Origin: an uncultured Oscillospiraceae bacterium
GTDB taxonomy: Bacteria; Bacillota; Clostridia; Oscillospirales; Ruminococcaceae
Reading direction: 5' to 3'
DNA: 64,000 nt
NCBI GenBank assembly: GCA_949295465.1
Contig: CASFKY010000068.1
Location: 1 to 64,000, forward strand
The position numbers and the translations under genes are program-made. Of this stretch, positions 8,353 to 15,090 are shown in pieces. Under the pieces are notes generated by a model. That model searched no databases. It was not told where the DNA came from and saw only the letters and a program-made list of their open reading frames with translations. The first letter of the stretch is position 1, and every line of letters begins with the position of its first letter.

Positions 8353-9147
8353 ATGGATTTAGGTCTGAAAGACAAAGTTGTGATCTGCATGTCCTCTGCC
8401 GCCGGCATCGGCAAGGGCATCGCCAAGGAGATGGCCCGGGAGGGCGCCAAGGTGGTCATCTGCACCGCCGAGGCTTTCAAGGGCGATTTGGAGAACGCCC
8501 AGGCCGAGATCGAGAAAGAGACCGGCAACCGTCCCTACACCTTTATCTATGACGTAAAAGATCCCGACAGCATCACCAAGATGATCAACGAGGTGGCCAA
8601 GCAACTGGGCGGCCTGTACGCCCTGGTGAACCACTGCCCCGGCCCCAAGGCCGCCTCTTTTGACAACCTCACCGAGGAAGACTGGGCCGACGGCTATGAG
8701 AAGTGCCTGCACAGCTATGTGATCGCCATCCGGGCCGCCCTGCCCTACATGAAGGCTGCCGGCGAGGGCCGCATCCTCAACAGCACCTCCTCCTCCATCA
8801 AGCAGGCGCTGGACAACCTGATCCTGTCCAACACCTTCCGCATGGGCGTGGTGGGCATGAGCAAGACCCTGGCCCGCGAGGTGGGCCAGTACGGCATCCT
8901 GGTGAACACCATGGGCCCCGGCCGCATCTACACCGAGCGCATCAAGTACCTGAACAAGATCCGGGGCGAAAAGCTGGGCCTCACCGAGGAGGAGTACACC
9001 ACCCGCGACTGCGCCTCCTTCCCCCAGAAGAGGTATCAGACTGTGGAGGAGTACGGCCGCATGGCCACCTTCCTGTGCAGCCCGGCCAACAGCGCGGTGT
9101 CCGGTCAGTATCTGCTGGTGGACGGCGCCATGACCACTGCCTATTGA
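8353..9147 (+). CDS. Atypical SDR family oxidoreductase
   Basis: A 264-residue Rossmann-fold protein of the short-chain dehydrogenase superfamily. The glycine motif reads SSAAGIGKGI near residue 15, and the C terminus has the SGQYLLVDGAM end typical of FabG-like proteins. The catalytic tetrad is altered: the YxxxK position reads SNTFR, so Tyr is Ser and Lys is Arg, while LNSTSSS keeps the serine region. Either it uses another mechanism or it is a family with a different active site. GGAGGAAAGAAA precedes the start. It is cotranscribed with the FAH gene 75 bp upstream. A strong hairpin and T-run follow. Confidence 0.85.
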   Translation: MDLGLKDKVVICMSSAAGIGKGIAKEMAREGAKVVICTAEAFKGDLENAQAEIEKETGNRPYTFIYDVKDPDSITKMINEVAKQLGGLYALVNHCPGPKAASFDNLTEEDWADGYEKCLHSYVIAIRAALPYMKAAGEGRILNSTSSSIKQALDNLILSNTFRMGVVGMSKTLAREVGQYGILVNTMGPGRIYTERIKYLNKIRGEKLGLTEEEYTTRDCASFPQKRYQTVEEYGRMATFLCSPANSAVSGQYLLVDGAMTTAY

Positions 9148-9166
9148 TTTTTCCTCTGTACCCGGA

Positions 9167-9203
9167 ACGCGCGGAAACCTTTTGGGTTTTCCGCGCGTTT
9201 TTG
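9167..9203 (+). terminator. Intrinsic terminator of the FAH-SDR operon
   Basis: A 12-13 bp GC-rich stem (arms 9167-9179 and 9185-9198) is followed by TTTTT, 20 bp after the SDR stop. Confidence 0.8.
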
Positions 9204-9338
9204 TGTGTGCGGCAAATTGCCGGTTTTCTTCGGACAATTGCCGAAAAATCTGCATCCGCCTTGCAAAGGGGCGGCGGGGGTGCTATCCTCTGTATAAATG
9301 TATAAAATTAGGAAATAGTTGCCAAAAGGGGCGATCGC

Positions 9339-9629
9339 GTGCAAGACGAACAGGGCCTGGAAATGGAAGACCTCCTGGTGCTGAAGGACGAGGAGGGACG
9401 GGATGTCTGCTTTGAATATCTGGACATGCTGGAATATGAGGGCGAGGAATATGCGGTCCTTTTGCGGGAGGGCGATGCCAGCGGCGAGCTGGTCATCCTG
9501 CGCCTGGAGGAAGAGGGCGAAGAGGGAGAGAGCTATGTGGGCGTGGAGGACGAAGAGGCCCTGAATGCGGTCTACGAGCTCTTCCGGGAAAAGCACGAGG
9601 AGGAGTTCCGCTTTTTGGACGAGGAGTGA
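9339..9629 (+). CDS. DUF1292 family protein
   Basis: A 96-residue, strongly acidic protein (about one residue in three is Glu or Asp) of the DUF1292 family, which is widespread in Firmicutes and has no settled function. It shows the family pattern: an N-terminal VLKDEEG strand, FEYLDMLEYEGEEYAVL, then ILRLEEE and a C-terminal ALNAVYELFRE helix. A GTG start at 9339 is chosen because AAAGGGG lies 7 bp before it. In many relatives it sits near alaS-ruvX genes; here it stands alone with its own terminator at 9644-9678. Confidence 0.8.
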   Translation: MQDEQGLEMEDLLVLKDEEGRDVCFEYLDMLEYEGEEYAVLLREGDASGELVILRLEEEGEEGESYVGVEDEEALNAVYELFREKHEEEFRFLDEE

Positions 9630-9643
9630 ACCAGGATCATTCT

Positions 9644-9678
9644 GCCCGGAGCCGCCGCGGCGTGCTCCGGGCTTTTTT
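9644..9678 (+). terminator. Intrinsic terminator after the DUF1292 gene
   Basis: A perfect 9-bp stem (9644-9652 with 9664-9672) followed by TTTTTT. Confidence 0.85.
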
Positions 9679-9693
9679 GTTGGAGGAGACAGG

Positions 9694-10458
9694 ATGCAGA
9701 CCGAATTTCGCTTTGAACTTACCCCGCCGGATCCGGCCCTGCTGCCCCAGATCAGCCGGGCCCTGCAAGCCTATACCGACCGGGCCTCCCGGGCCCGGTA
9801 TCCCCGGCTGTGGGCCCTCACCGACCGGCTGAACGGCAGCGGGGGAAGGTCCCGGGAGCCGCTGCGGTTCTGGAGGATATGCGGCGGGCTGGTCAACTGG
9901 CTGGTGGGGCTGTTTTTGCTGGTGCCCGGAGTGCTGGCGCTGGGTCAGCTGTTTGCCCTGTTCCTGATCGGGGCGGCGGCCTTTGTGCTGGGCAATGTGG
10001 CCCTGTGGCGCGCCGCCCGCCGGCTGCTGGGCATCCTGAGCCTGGCGGCAGGGGCGCTGTGTCTGTTGGGGGCGGCGGCCAGCCCCGGCCAGCTGGGCCG
10101 CCTGGCATTTCTGGGGGCTCTGTGCCTGGCGCTGGGGCTGGGGGCGATTTTGGGCCGCGCAAAACAGAGCCGCTTTGACCGCTCGGCCCAGAAGCTGCTG
10201 GACTCGCTGGATTGGACAGGGGAAAAACCCTGTGTGCAGATCACGGAACAGGGCCTGACCCTGCCTCCCCTGGAGGAGGGAGAGCCGCCGAGACAGGTGC
10301 CCTTTGGGGAGATCGTCTGCCTGGTGGGCGGGCCGGAGCTGTATCTGGTGATCTGGGCGGATCAGGTGCTGCTGCTGCCCAAACGGAACCTTTCCCAGGG
10401 GAATGCGGCCCAGCTGGAAAAGCTGCTGAGCCGCCAGCCCTGCTGGGTGGAAATCTGA
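9694..10458 (+). CDS. Hypothetical membrane protein, YcxB-like layout
   Basis: A 254-residue protein of unknown function. After about 65 polar residues come four hydrophobic segments between residues 67 and 155 (for example VNWLVGLFLLVPGVLAL), rich in Leu and Ala, then a soluble C-terminal domain of about 100 residues with alternating strand-like segments (CVQITEQGLTL, GEIVCLVGGPELYLVIW, QVLLLPKRNL). That end resembles the YcxB-like pattern in which a strand-rich domain follows two or more helices, but I cannot confirm the family. GGAGGAGACAGG precedes the ATG. It is flanked by terminators and transcribed alone. Confidence 0.65.
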   Translation: MQTEFRFELTPPDPALLPQISRALQAYTDRASRARYPRLWALTDRLNGSGGRSREPLRFWRICGGLVNWLVGLFLLVPGVLALGQLFALFLIGAAAFVLGNVALWRAARRLLGILSLAAGALCLLGAAASPGQLGRLAFLGALCLALGLGAILGRAKQSRFDRSAQKLLDSLDWTGEKPCVQITEQGLTLPPLEEGEPPRQVPFGEIVCLVGGPELYLVIWADQVLLLPKRNLSQGNAAQLEKLLSRQPCWVEI

Positions 10459-10471
10459 ACAGAACAAAAAG

Positions 10472-10503
10472 AGAGGAGAGCGCCCGGTCGGGCGCTCCCC
10501 TCT
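10472..10503. terminator. Bidirectional terminator
   Basis: A 12-13 bp stem (from 10473) with A-rich and T-rich flanks lies between the convergent genes ending at 10458 and 10542. Confidence 0.7.
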
Positions 10504-10541
10504 TTACACAAAAACGTCTGTCCGCGCCAAAGGCGGGACTC

Positions 10542-11168
10542 TCAGGGCTCCAGCCGGCGGGCCAGATACCCCTCGGCGCAGTAGATGGCCCCCGCCGGGT
10601 TGTTGGCCAGCACCCGGTCCTTCACCACCAGGGTGGTGACCAGGGCCTCCGAGAACTTGCTGAACAGCGCGTCATGCCCCACACACAGCCCCAGGGAGAT
10701 GTTCAGCTGGGTGTGCTGGCTGTTCAGCAGCAGGGCCTGGGCCACCGGGTTGCACATGGCCTCAAAGGAGTTCTGGGGCCGCACCCGGTACTGGGCAGGG
10801 ATGCCGGCCTCCCCCTTGTCGATGCCGCCGGTCTTGCAGATCACCGACACCACCTCAAAGCCGTGGCGGCGCAGCAGGCTGTCCACAATTTTGGCCTCCC
10901 GCCGCAGGCCGTAGCAAAAGGCCATTCCCAGCCGGGTGTAGCCCAGCTTTTTGGCAAACTCGATGGTCTCCCGCAGGCGGGGCCACTCCCCATAGCCCTC
11001 CGCCTCCACGATGCAGCTCTGCACATAGAACTCATGGAAGGCCGGCTGGCTGTAGACCTCAAAGGCCGCCTGCATCTGGTCGGCCTGGCGCATGGGGCAG
11101 TTGGCCGGCATTTTGGAGTGGTCCTGCTGATAGCAGGCGTGGATGGAACACTGGGCGCAGCTGTACAT
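10542..11168 (-). CDS. DUF1847 domain-containing metal-binding protein
   Basis: A 208-residue protein of the DUF1847 family, described as metal-binding and of unknown role. The N terminus carries a Cys cluster (YSCAQCSIHAC, then CPM) that probably holds a metal, and more Cys residues occur in SCIVEAEG, FCYGL, CKTGG, CNPVA and LCVGHD. The order of motifs, including GYTRLGMAFCYGL and the ending NNPAGAIYCAEGY, matches the family over its full length. The ATG follows GGAGGAGAATC. It precedes the small Hpt-like gene region on the same strand, with 40 bp between them. Confidence 0.85.
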   Translation of the reverse strand: MYSCAQCSIHACYQQDHSKMPANCPMRQADQMQAAFEVYSQPAFHEFYVQSCIVEAEGYGEWPRLRETIEFAKKLGYTRLGMAFCYGLRREAKIVDSLLRRHGFEVVSVICKTGGIDKGEAGIPAQYRVRPQNSFEAMCNPVAQALLLNSQHTQLNISLGLCVGHDALFSKFSEALVTTLVVKDRVLANNPAGAIYCAEGYLARRLEP

Positions 11169-11208
11169 GATTCTCCTCCTAAAAGCGGGCGCCGGCGGGC
11201 GCGGTGTG

Positions 11209-11562
11209 TCAGGGCTGCTGAGCTTTCAGCTCGGCCATGGTCTGCTCAAAATGCCGGCCGAATACCGAGAATTCCCCGGCCAGCAGGGTGGGGTCCTCCA
11301 GCTGGACCAGCTTTTCGGCCAGGGGTGTCAGCTCCCGGCAGAGCTTTTCCAGGCAGAGTTTTTCCAGGATGACCTGAAGGGTGCGGGCCTGAAAAACTGC
11401 CTCATGGCTGTTCTTTTCAGCAATTGCCCGCCGCAGCAGAGAGAAGGTCAGGTCCTGGGGCAGGCGCAGCAGGTGCTGTTCGTACAGCTCTGCCCGCCCG
11501 CCGCAGCGGGCGACGCCCTCGTCGTATCGGATTCCCAGGCGGTCAAGGATGTTCTGATCCAT
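11209..11562 (-). CDS. Hpt-domain-like small protein without phospho-acceptor His
   Basis: A 117-residue, largely helical protein. Its layout copies the stand-alone histidine phosphotransfer proteins of Clostridia: an opening with LGIRYDEGVAR, a helix with LYEQHLLRLPQD, then AVFQARTLQVILEKLCL, where the usual AAHTLKGVxxNLG motif would lie, and a closing helical pair. The phospho-accepting His is Arg (ARTLQ), so it should not relay phosphate. AAAGGAGG precedes the ATG. It lies upstream of the DUF1847 gene on the same strand and is probably cotranscribed. The assignment rests on pattern only; an unrelated helical bundle is possible. Confidence 0.6.
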   Translation of the reverse strand: MDQNILDRLGIRYDEGVARCGGRAELYEQHLLRLPQDLTFSLLRRAIAEKNSHEAVFQARTLQVILEKLCLEKLCRELTPLAEKLVQLEDPTLLAGEFSVFGRHFEQTMAELKAQQP

Positions 11563-11684
11563 TTCACAGGCCTCCTTTTGATTTCAGTATAACAAACCCC
11601 GGTGCGGCAGGCAACGAAATTTCTTTTTTGTGGGGGTGCAAAAGGGCGGAATATAACAGAATTGTAAATTTTTTGGGAATTTAC

Positions 11685-11714
11685 TTGACAGCGCAAAGCT
11701 TTTGCCCGTATAAT
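11685..11714 (+). promoter_or_regulatory. Promoter of the CNNM/CorC transporter gene
   Basis: Perfect TTGACA (11685-11690) and TATAAT (11709-11714) boxes separated by 18 bp. They define a leader of about 275 nt before the gene. Confidence 0.85.
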
Positions 11715-11769
11715 CTTGAATTGAATCAAGCGTTAATGTTTTGTAAAGGAGCGAAAAGGAACAACTTTT

Positions 11770-11934
11770 ATGGAAGACGACAGCGATAGTAACAATCCTT
11801 GCCATCATCCGTCCATTTTGATCCGTGTCAATAGGGCATGCCTGCGTTCTGCAATAAGTACGGCGGGCATGCCTTTTTGCGCCTGTTTTCGGGTGCGATC
11901 CGGGACGACGGCCCGGGCGCTGACCCCGCCCTGA
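11770..11934 (+). CDS. Possible 54-residue leader peptide
   Basis: A short frame starting MEDDSDSNNP runs from 11770 to 11934 through the leader terminator hairpin. AAAAGGA lies 10 bp before the ATG. Five of the first six residues are acidic or Ser, a composition that can destabilise ribosomes at low Mg2+ in known leader peptides. The rest has no recognisable features, and the frame may be fortuitous. Confidence 0.3.
   Translation: MEDDSDSNNPCHHPSILIRVNRACLRSAISTAGMPFCACFRVRSGTTARALTPP
11835..11878 (+). terminator. Terminator inside the CNNM/CorC leader
   Basis: Arms 11835-11845 and 11863-11873 form an 11-bp stem (one G-U) followed at once by TTTTT. It lies 120 nt after the promoter and 118 nt before the gene, so it must be bypassed for expression. 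Confidence 0.75.
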
Positions 11935-11995
11935 TGCCCTCGCCCCATTGATTCTCGGATTTTGAACACCTACTGACAGGAAGGATATGGAATTT

Positions 11996-13246
11996 ATGAA
12001 TACCAATGCAAGCTACATACTGGTGCTGGTGGCCCTGGTGACGATGTCCGCCTATTTTTCCGCCACCGAGACTGCCTTTTCCACCGCCAACCAGATCCGG
12101 CTGAAAAACATGGCCGACGACGGCAACCGCCGGGCTCGCCTGGCCCTGAGCCTGGTGGAAAATTACGACCGGCTGCTCTCCACCATCCTCATCGGCAACA
12201 ACATCGTGAACATTGCCGCCTCCAGCCTGGCCACCGTGCTGTTCCTGGGCTACTTCGGGGATGTGGGCGTTTCCATTTCCACCGCCGTGATGACGGTGGT
12301 GGTGCTGATCTTCGGTGAGATCTCCCCCAAGAGCCTGGCCAAGGAGGCCCCCGAGAGCTTCTCCCTCTTTTCCGCCCCCATCCTCAAGTTCTTTACCCTC
12401 ATCCTCACCCCCTTCAACTTCCTGTTCGCCCAGTGGAAAAAGCTGCTGTCCAAGCTGTTCCGGGTGAGCGAGGACCGGGGCATCACCGAGGAGGAGCTGA
12501 TCACCATGGTGGGCCAGGCAGCCCAGGAGGGCGGCATCGATGCCCGGGAGGAGGAGCTGATCCGCAGCGCCATCGAGTTTGATGACCTGGAGGTCACCGA
12601 CATCCTCACCCCCCGGGTGGACATTGTGGCCGTCAGCGCCGGTGACACCGCCGAGCATATCCGGGAGATCTTCCAGGAGAGCGCCTACACCCGGCTGCCC
12701 GTCTATAAGGACAGTGTGGACAACATCATCGGCGTCATCCACCTGAAGGACTTTTATAAGATCGGCAAGGCCGGCAGCGTGTCCGAGATCATGAAGCCGG
12801 TGCTGTTCACTGCCCAGACCACCAAGATCTCCAGCCTGCTCAAGCGGCTCCAGAACGCCAAGACCCACCTGGCCGTGGTGGTGGATGAGTACGGCGGCAC
12901 CCTGGGCATCGTGACCCTGGAGGATATCCTGGAAGAGCTGGTGGGCGAAATCTGGGACGAACACGACGAGGTGGTCAAGGAGTTTGAGCCCCTCTCTGAA
13001 AACGAGTACAAGATCCTGGGCAGTGCCAGCCTGGAAAAAACCTTCCGCATGCGGGTGGTGAAGATGGAGGCCGACCAGGCCACCGTCAGCGGATGGGTCA
13101 GCGATATGTTGGGCCGCATCCCCGAAAAGGGCGATACCTTCACCGCCGGCAACCTGCAGGTGACCATATTGAAGACGAGCCTGCACCGGGCGGTGGAGAT
13201 CAAGGTGACCGTGCTGCCCCCCCAGGAGGAAGAGGAAGAAAAATAA
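11996..13246 (+). CDS. CNNM/CorC (HlyC) family transporter
   Basis: A 416-residue membrane protein with the full family order: a CNNM transmembrane domain (residues 1-180, with SATETAFSTAN and IFGEISPKSLAKE), two CBS domains (about 195-325, with DILTPRVDIVAV and VVVDEYGGTLGIVTLEDILEE) and a C-terminal CorC_HlyC domain. Relatives handle Mg2+ and possibly Co2+ extrusion or homeostasis. AGGAAGG lies 11 bp before the ATG at 11996; an alternative ATG at 11987 is only 2 bp from it and would add three residues. The long leader with promoter and terminator implies that expression responds to a signal, plausibly Mg2+. Confidence 0.9.
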   Translation: MNTNASYILVLVALVTMSAYFSATETAFSTANQIRLKNMADDGNRRARLALSLVENYDRLLSTILIGNNIVNIAASSLATVLFLGYFGDVGVSISTAVMTVVVLIFGEISPKSLAKEAPESFSLFSAPILKFFTLILTPFNFLFAQWKKLLSKLFRVSEDRGITEEELITMVGQAAQEGGIDAREEELIRSAIEFDDLEVTDILTPRVDIVAVSAGDTAEHIREIFQESAYTRLPVYKDSVDNIIGVIHLKDFYKIGKAGSVSEIMKPVLFTAQTTKISSLLKRLQNAKTHLAVVVDEYGGTLGIVTLEDILEELVGEIWDEHDEVVKEFEPLSENEYKILGSASLEKTFRMRVVKMEADQATVSGWVSDMLGRIPEKGDTFTAGNLQVTILKTSLHRAVEIKVTVLPPQEEEEEK

Positions 13247-13264
13247 GCGCCCCGTGCGCACAAA

Positions 13265-13299
13265 GGGCCGGCCCCCTCGGGGGAGCCGGCCCTTTTTTT
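13265..13299 (+). terminator. Intrinsic terminator of the CNNM/CorC gene
   Basis: A GC-rich stem with GGGCCGGC/GCCGGCCC arms is followed by TTTTTTT, 18 bp after the stop codon. Confidence 0.9.
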
Positions 13300-13319
13300 G
13301 ACAAAAAGGGAAAAGTCCC

Positions 13320-13348
13320 TTGACTTTGCCCCTTTAAAGCGTTAAAAT
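13320..13348 (+). promoter_or_regulatory. Promoter of the aroF leader
   Basis: TTGACT (13320-13325), a 17-bp spacer and TAAAAT (13343-13348). Transcription would begin near 13355, just before the leader peptide ribosome site GGGAGGA at 13373-13379. Confidence 0.75.
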
Positions 13349-13386
13349 GCAGATAGCTTGAACCACACCCAAGGGAGGACTTTTCC

Positions 13387-13479
13387 ATGTACCAGGCCGG
13401 CTTTTTGTACCGCAGCTATCGGGGCTTTTGCTATTATACCGGCAAGGGCCTGTTTCGCCGCGGTCTGCCGCGTCTCTGA
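13387..13479 (+). CDS. Tyr/Phe-rich leader peptide of aroF
   Basis: A 30-codon frame with a strong ribosome site (GGGAGGA, 7 bp spacing) encodes a peptide with Tyr at 2, 8, 11, 16 and 17 and Phe at 6, 14 and 23: eight aromatic residues in thirty, and no Trp. It ends at a TGA 32 bp before an intrinsic terminator in front of aroF, whose product makes the first intermediate of Tyr and Phe synthesis. This is the layout of a ribosome-mediated attenuator in which shortage of charged tRNA-Tyr or tRNA-Phe stalls the ribosome on the leader. The peptide itself need have no other function. Confidence 0.72.
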   Translation: MYQAGFLYRSYRGFCYYTGKGLFRRGLPRL

Positions 13480-13510
13480 GGGAGAAAGCCGTCCAGGGTT
13501 TTGTCCGCTT

Positions 13511-13542
13511 CGGGGGCCCGCACACGCGGGTCCCCGTTTTTT
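13511..13542 (+). terminator. Attenuator terminator in the aroF leader
   Basis: A perfect 11-bp stem (13511-13521 with 13526-13536; one G-U pair) with an ACAC loop is followed by TTTTTT. It ends 41 bp before the aroF start. GGGCC at 13446-13450, inside the leader peptide frame, could pair with GGCCC at 13515-13519 as part of a competing structure. Confidence 0.85.
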
Positions 13543-13583
13543 GTATCGAAAAGAAATTTGCACAGAAAAGAGGAAAACACGCC

Positions 13584-14597
13584 ATGATCATCATCCTGAA
13601 GCAGAACGCTCCCCAGCCCCAGATCGACGCCTTTTGTGAGGAATTGCGGGGGATGGGCTTTTCCATCAACGACAGCAAGGGCACCGAGACCCACATCCTG
13701 GGCCTGATCGGGGACACCAAGTCCATTGCCGAGAGCTGGGTGCTGGCCAACCCCATTGTGGAAACCTGCCGCCGGGTGAGCGAGCCCTATAAAAAGGCCA
13801 ATCGGAAGTTCCATCCCGACGACACGGTGGTGGATGTGGGCGGCGTGAAGATCGGCGGGGGATACTTTGCGGTGATGAGCGGCCCCTGCAGCGTGGAGAG
13901 CGAGGCCCAGATCGAGGAGGTGGCCCGCCGGGTGCAGAAGGCGGGGGCCAGCCTGCTGCGGGGCGGCGCCTTCAAGCCCCGTACCTCCCCTTACAGCTTC
14001 CAGGGGCTGCGGGCCGAAGGGCTGGAGCTGCTGCGCCATGCCCGGGCCGTCACCGGCCAGCCCATTGTCACCGAGCTGATGAACACCGAACACCTGCCCC
14101 TGTTTGAGGATGTGGACATGATCCAGATCGGCGCCCGGAATATGCAGAACTTCGAGCTGCTCAAGGCAGCAGGCCGCCAGAAAAAGCCGGTGCTGCTCAA
14201 GCGGGGACTCAGCGCCACCCTGGAAGAATTCGTGATGAGCGCCGAGTACATCATGGCCGAGGGCAACGAGCAGGTGGTGCTCTGCGAACGGGGCATCCGC
14301 ACCTTTGAGAAGAGCATGCGCAACACCCTGGACATCTCGGCGGTGCCCATGCTGAAGAAGATGACCCATCTGCCGGTGGTCATCGACCCCAGCCACGCGG
14401 CGGGGCTCTCCTGGATGGTGGAGCCGCTGGCCAAGGCGGCGGTGGCCGTGGGGGCCGACGGGCTGATGATCGAGGTGCACAACAACCCGGCCAAAGCCCT
14501 GAGCGACGGGGCCCAGAGCCTCAACCCGGATCAGTTCGACGCCCTGATGGCCCAGCTTCGGCCGGAGCTGGAATTCTTCGGCAAAACCCTCAACTGA
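13584..14597 (+). CDS. aroF: 3-deoxy-7-phosphoheptulonate (DAHP) synthase
   Basis: The enzyme condenses phosphoenolpyruvate with erythrose 4-phosphate, the first step of the shikimate pathway. The 337-residue protein is the type I-beta form: a ferredoxin-like regulatory domain at residues 1-70 (starting MIIILKQNA) precedes the barrel, as in the Thermotoga enzyme whose N-terminal domain mediates Tyr/Phe inhibition. Catalytic signatures are SGPCSVES near residue 97, LRGGAFKPRTSPYSF, IGARNMQN, LLKRGLSAT, CERGIRTFE and DPSHAAG. AAGAGGAAAACACGCC precedes the ATG. The leader upstream suggests a second, transcriptional control by the same amino acids. Confidence 0.95.
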   Translation: MIIILKQNAPQPQIDAFCEELRGMGFSINDSKGTETHILGLIGDTKSIAESWVLANPIVETCRRVSEPYKKANRKFHPDDTVVDVGGVKIGGGYFAVMSGPCSVESEAQIEEVARRVQKAGASLLRGGAFKPRTSPYSFQGLRAEGLELLRHARAVTGQPIVTELMNTEHLPLFEDVDMIQIGARNMQNFELLKAAGRQKKPVLLKRGLSATLEEFVMSAEYIMAEGNEQVVLCERGIRTFEKSMRNTLDISAVPMLKKMTHLPVVIDPSHAAGLSWMVEPLAKAAVAVGADGLMIEVHNNPAKALSDGAQSLNPDQFDALMAQLRPELEFFGKTLN

Positions 14598-14682
14598 GGC
14601 GGGTTGTTTTTTGGGCCGGGGGCGTTTATACTAGGGATTGTCCTGCACAGGACCCAGAACGATCAATCAGGAGGCCAACGCC

Positions 14683-15087
14683 ATGAAAGCACATATCGCC
14701 CTTCAGCCCAAGCTCCTCTGCTGCCAGCTCAGCCAGGAGCAGCTCAACACCCTGGCAGCCCTTTCCCGGGCGCTCCGCTTTGAGATCATCCGGGTGGACC
14801 GGGCCCAGGCCGGCCGCACGGTGGGAGCCCTATGCGGGATCCCCAGGGCCTCCAAGGCGGTGGTGCCGGTGCCGGCCACCATGTCCGAAGAGCCGGTGCT
14901 GGTGTTGTACCAGTTTTCCGAGGCGGGGCTGGACGCCCTGCTGGCCGCCATGAAGAGCGGCGGGCTGAACATTCCCTACAAGGCCACGGTGACCCCCACC
15001 AACTGGACCTGGCCTCTCTGCCAGCTGGCCGCCGAGCTGGAAAAGGAACACGCCGCGGTGCAGGCCTCCCTGCCCGCAGGGGAGTGA
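14683..15087 (+). CDS. DUF3783 domain-containing protein
   Basis: A 134-residue protein of the DUF3783 family of Clostridia, function unknown. The family pattern is visible in the region from about residue 62: a strand LVLYQFSE, a helix LDALLAAMKSGGLNIPYKATVTPTN and the ending NWTWPLCQLAAELEKEH. The N-terminal 40 residues contain adjacent Cys residues (LLCCQL). AGGAGGCCAACGCC sets the ATG at 14683; upstream in-frame codons look non-coding. It is 3 bp from the apbE start, so the two are one operon. Confidence 0.78.
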   Translation: MKAHIALQPKLLCCQLSQEQLNTLAALSRALRFEIIRVDRAQAGRTVGALCGIPRASKAVVPVPATMSEEPVLVLYQFSEAGLDALLAAMKSGGLNIPYKATVTPTNWTWPLCQLAAELEKEHAAVQASLPAGE

Positions 15088-15090
15088 GCC

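Noticed and set aside
11715-11995. An M-box or yybP-ykoY riboswitch before the CNNM/CorC gene
   Set aside because: I could not find the conserved core of either class; only the promoter and terminator are clear.
13349-13583. A T-box riboswitch before aroF
   Set aside because: No T-box sequence (AGGGUGGNACCGCG-like) or specifier stem was found; the leader-peptide layout explains the region better.
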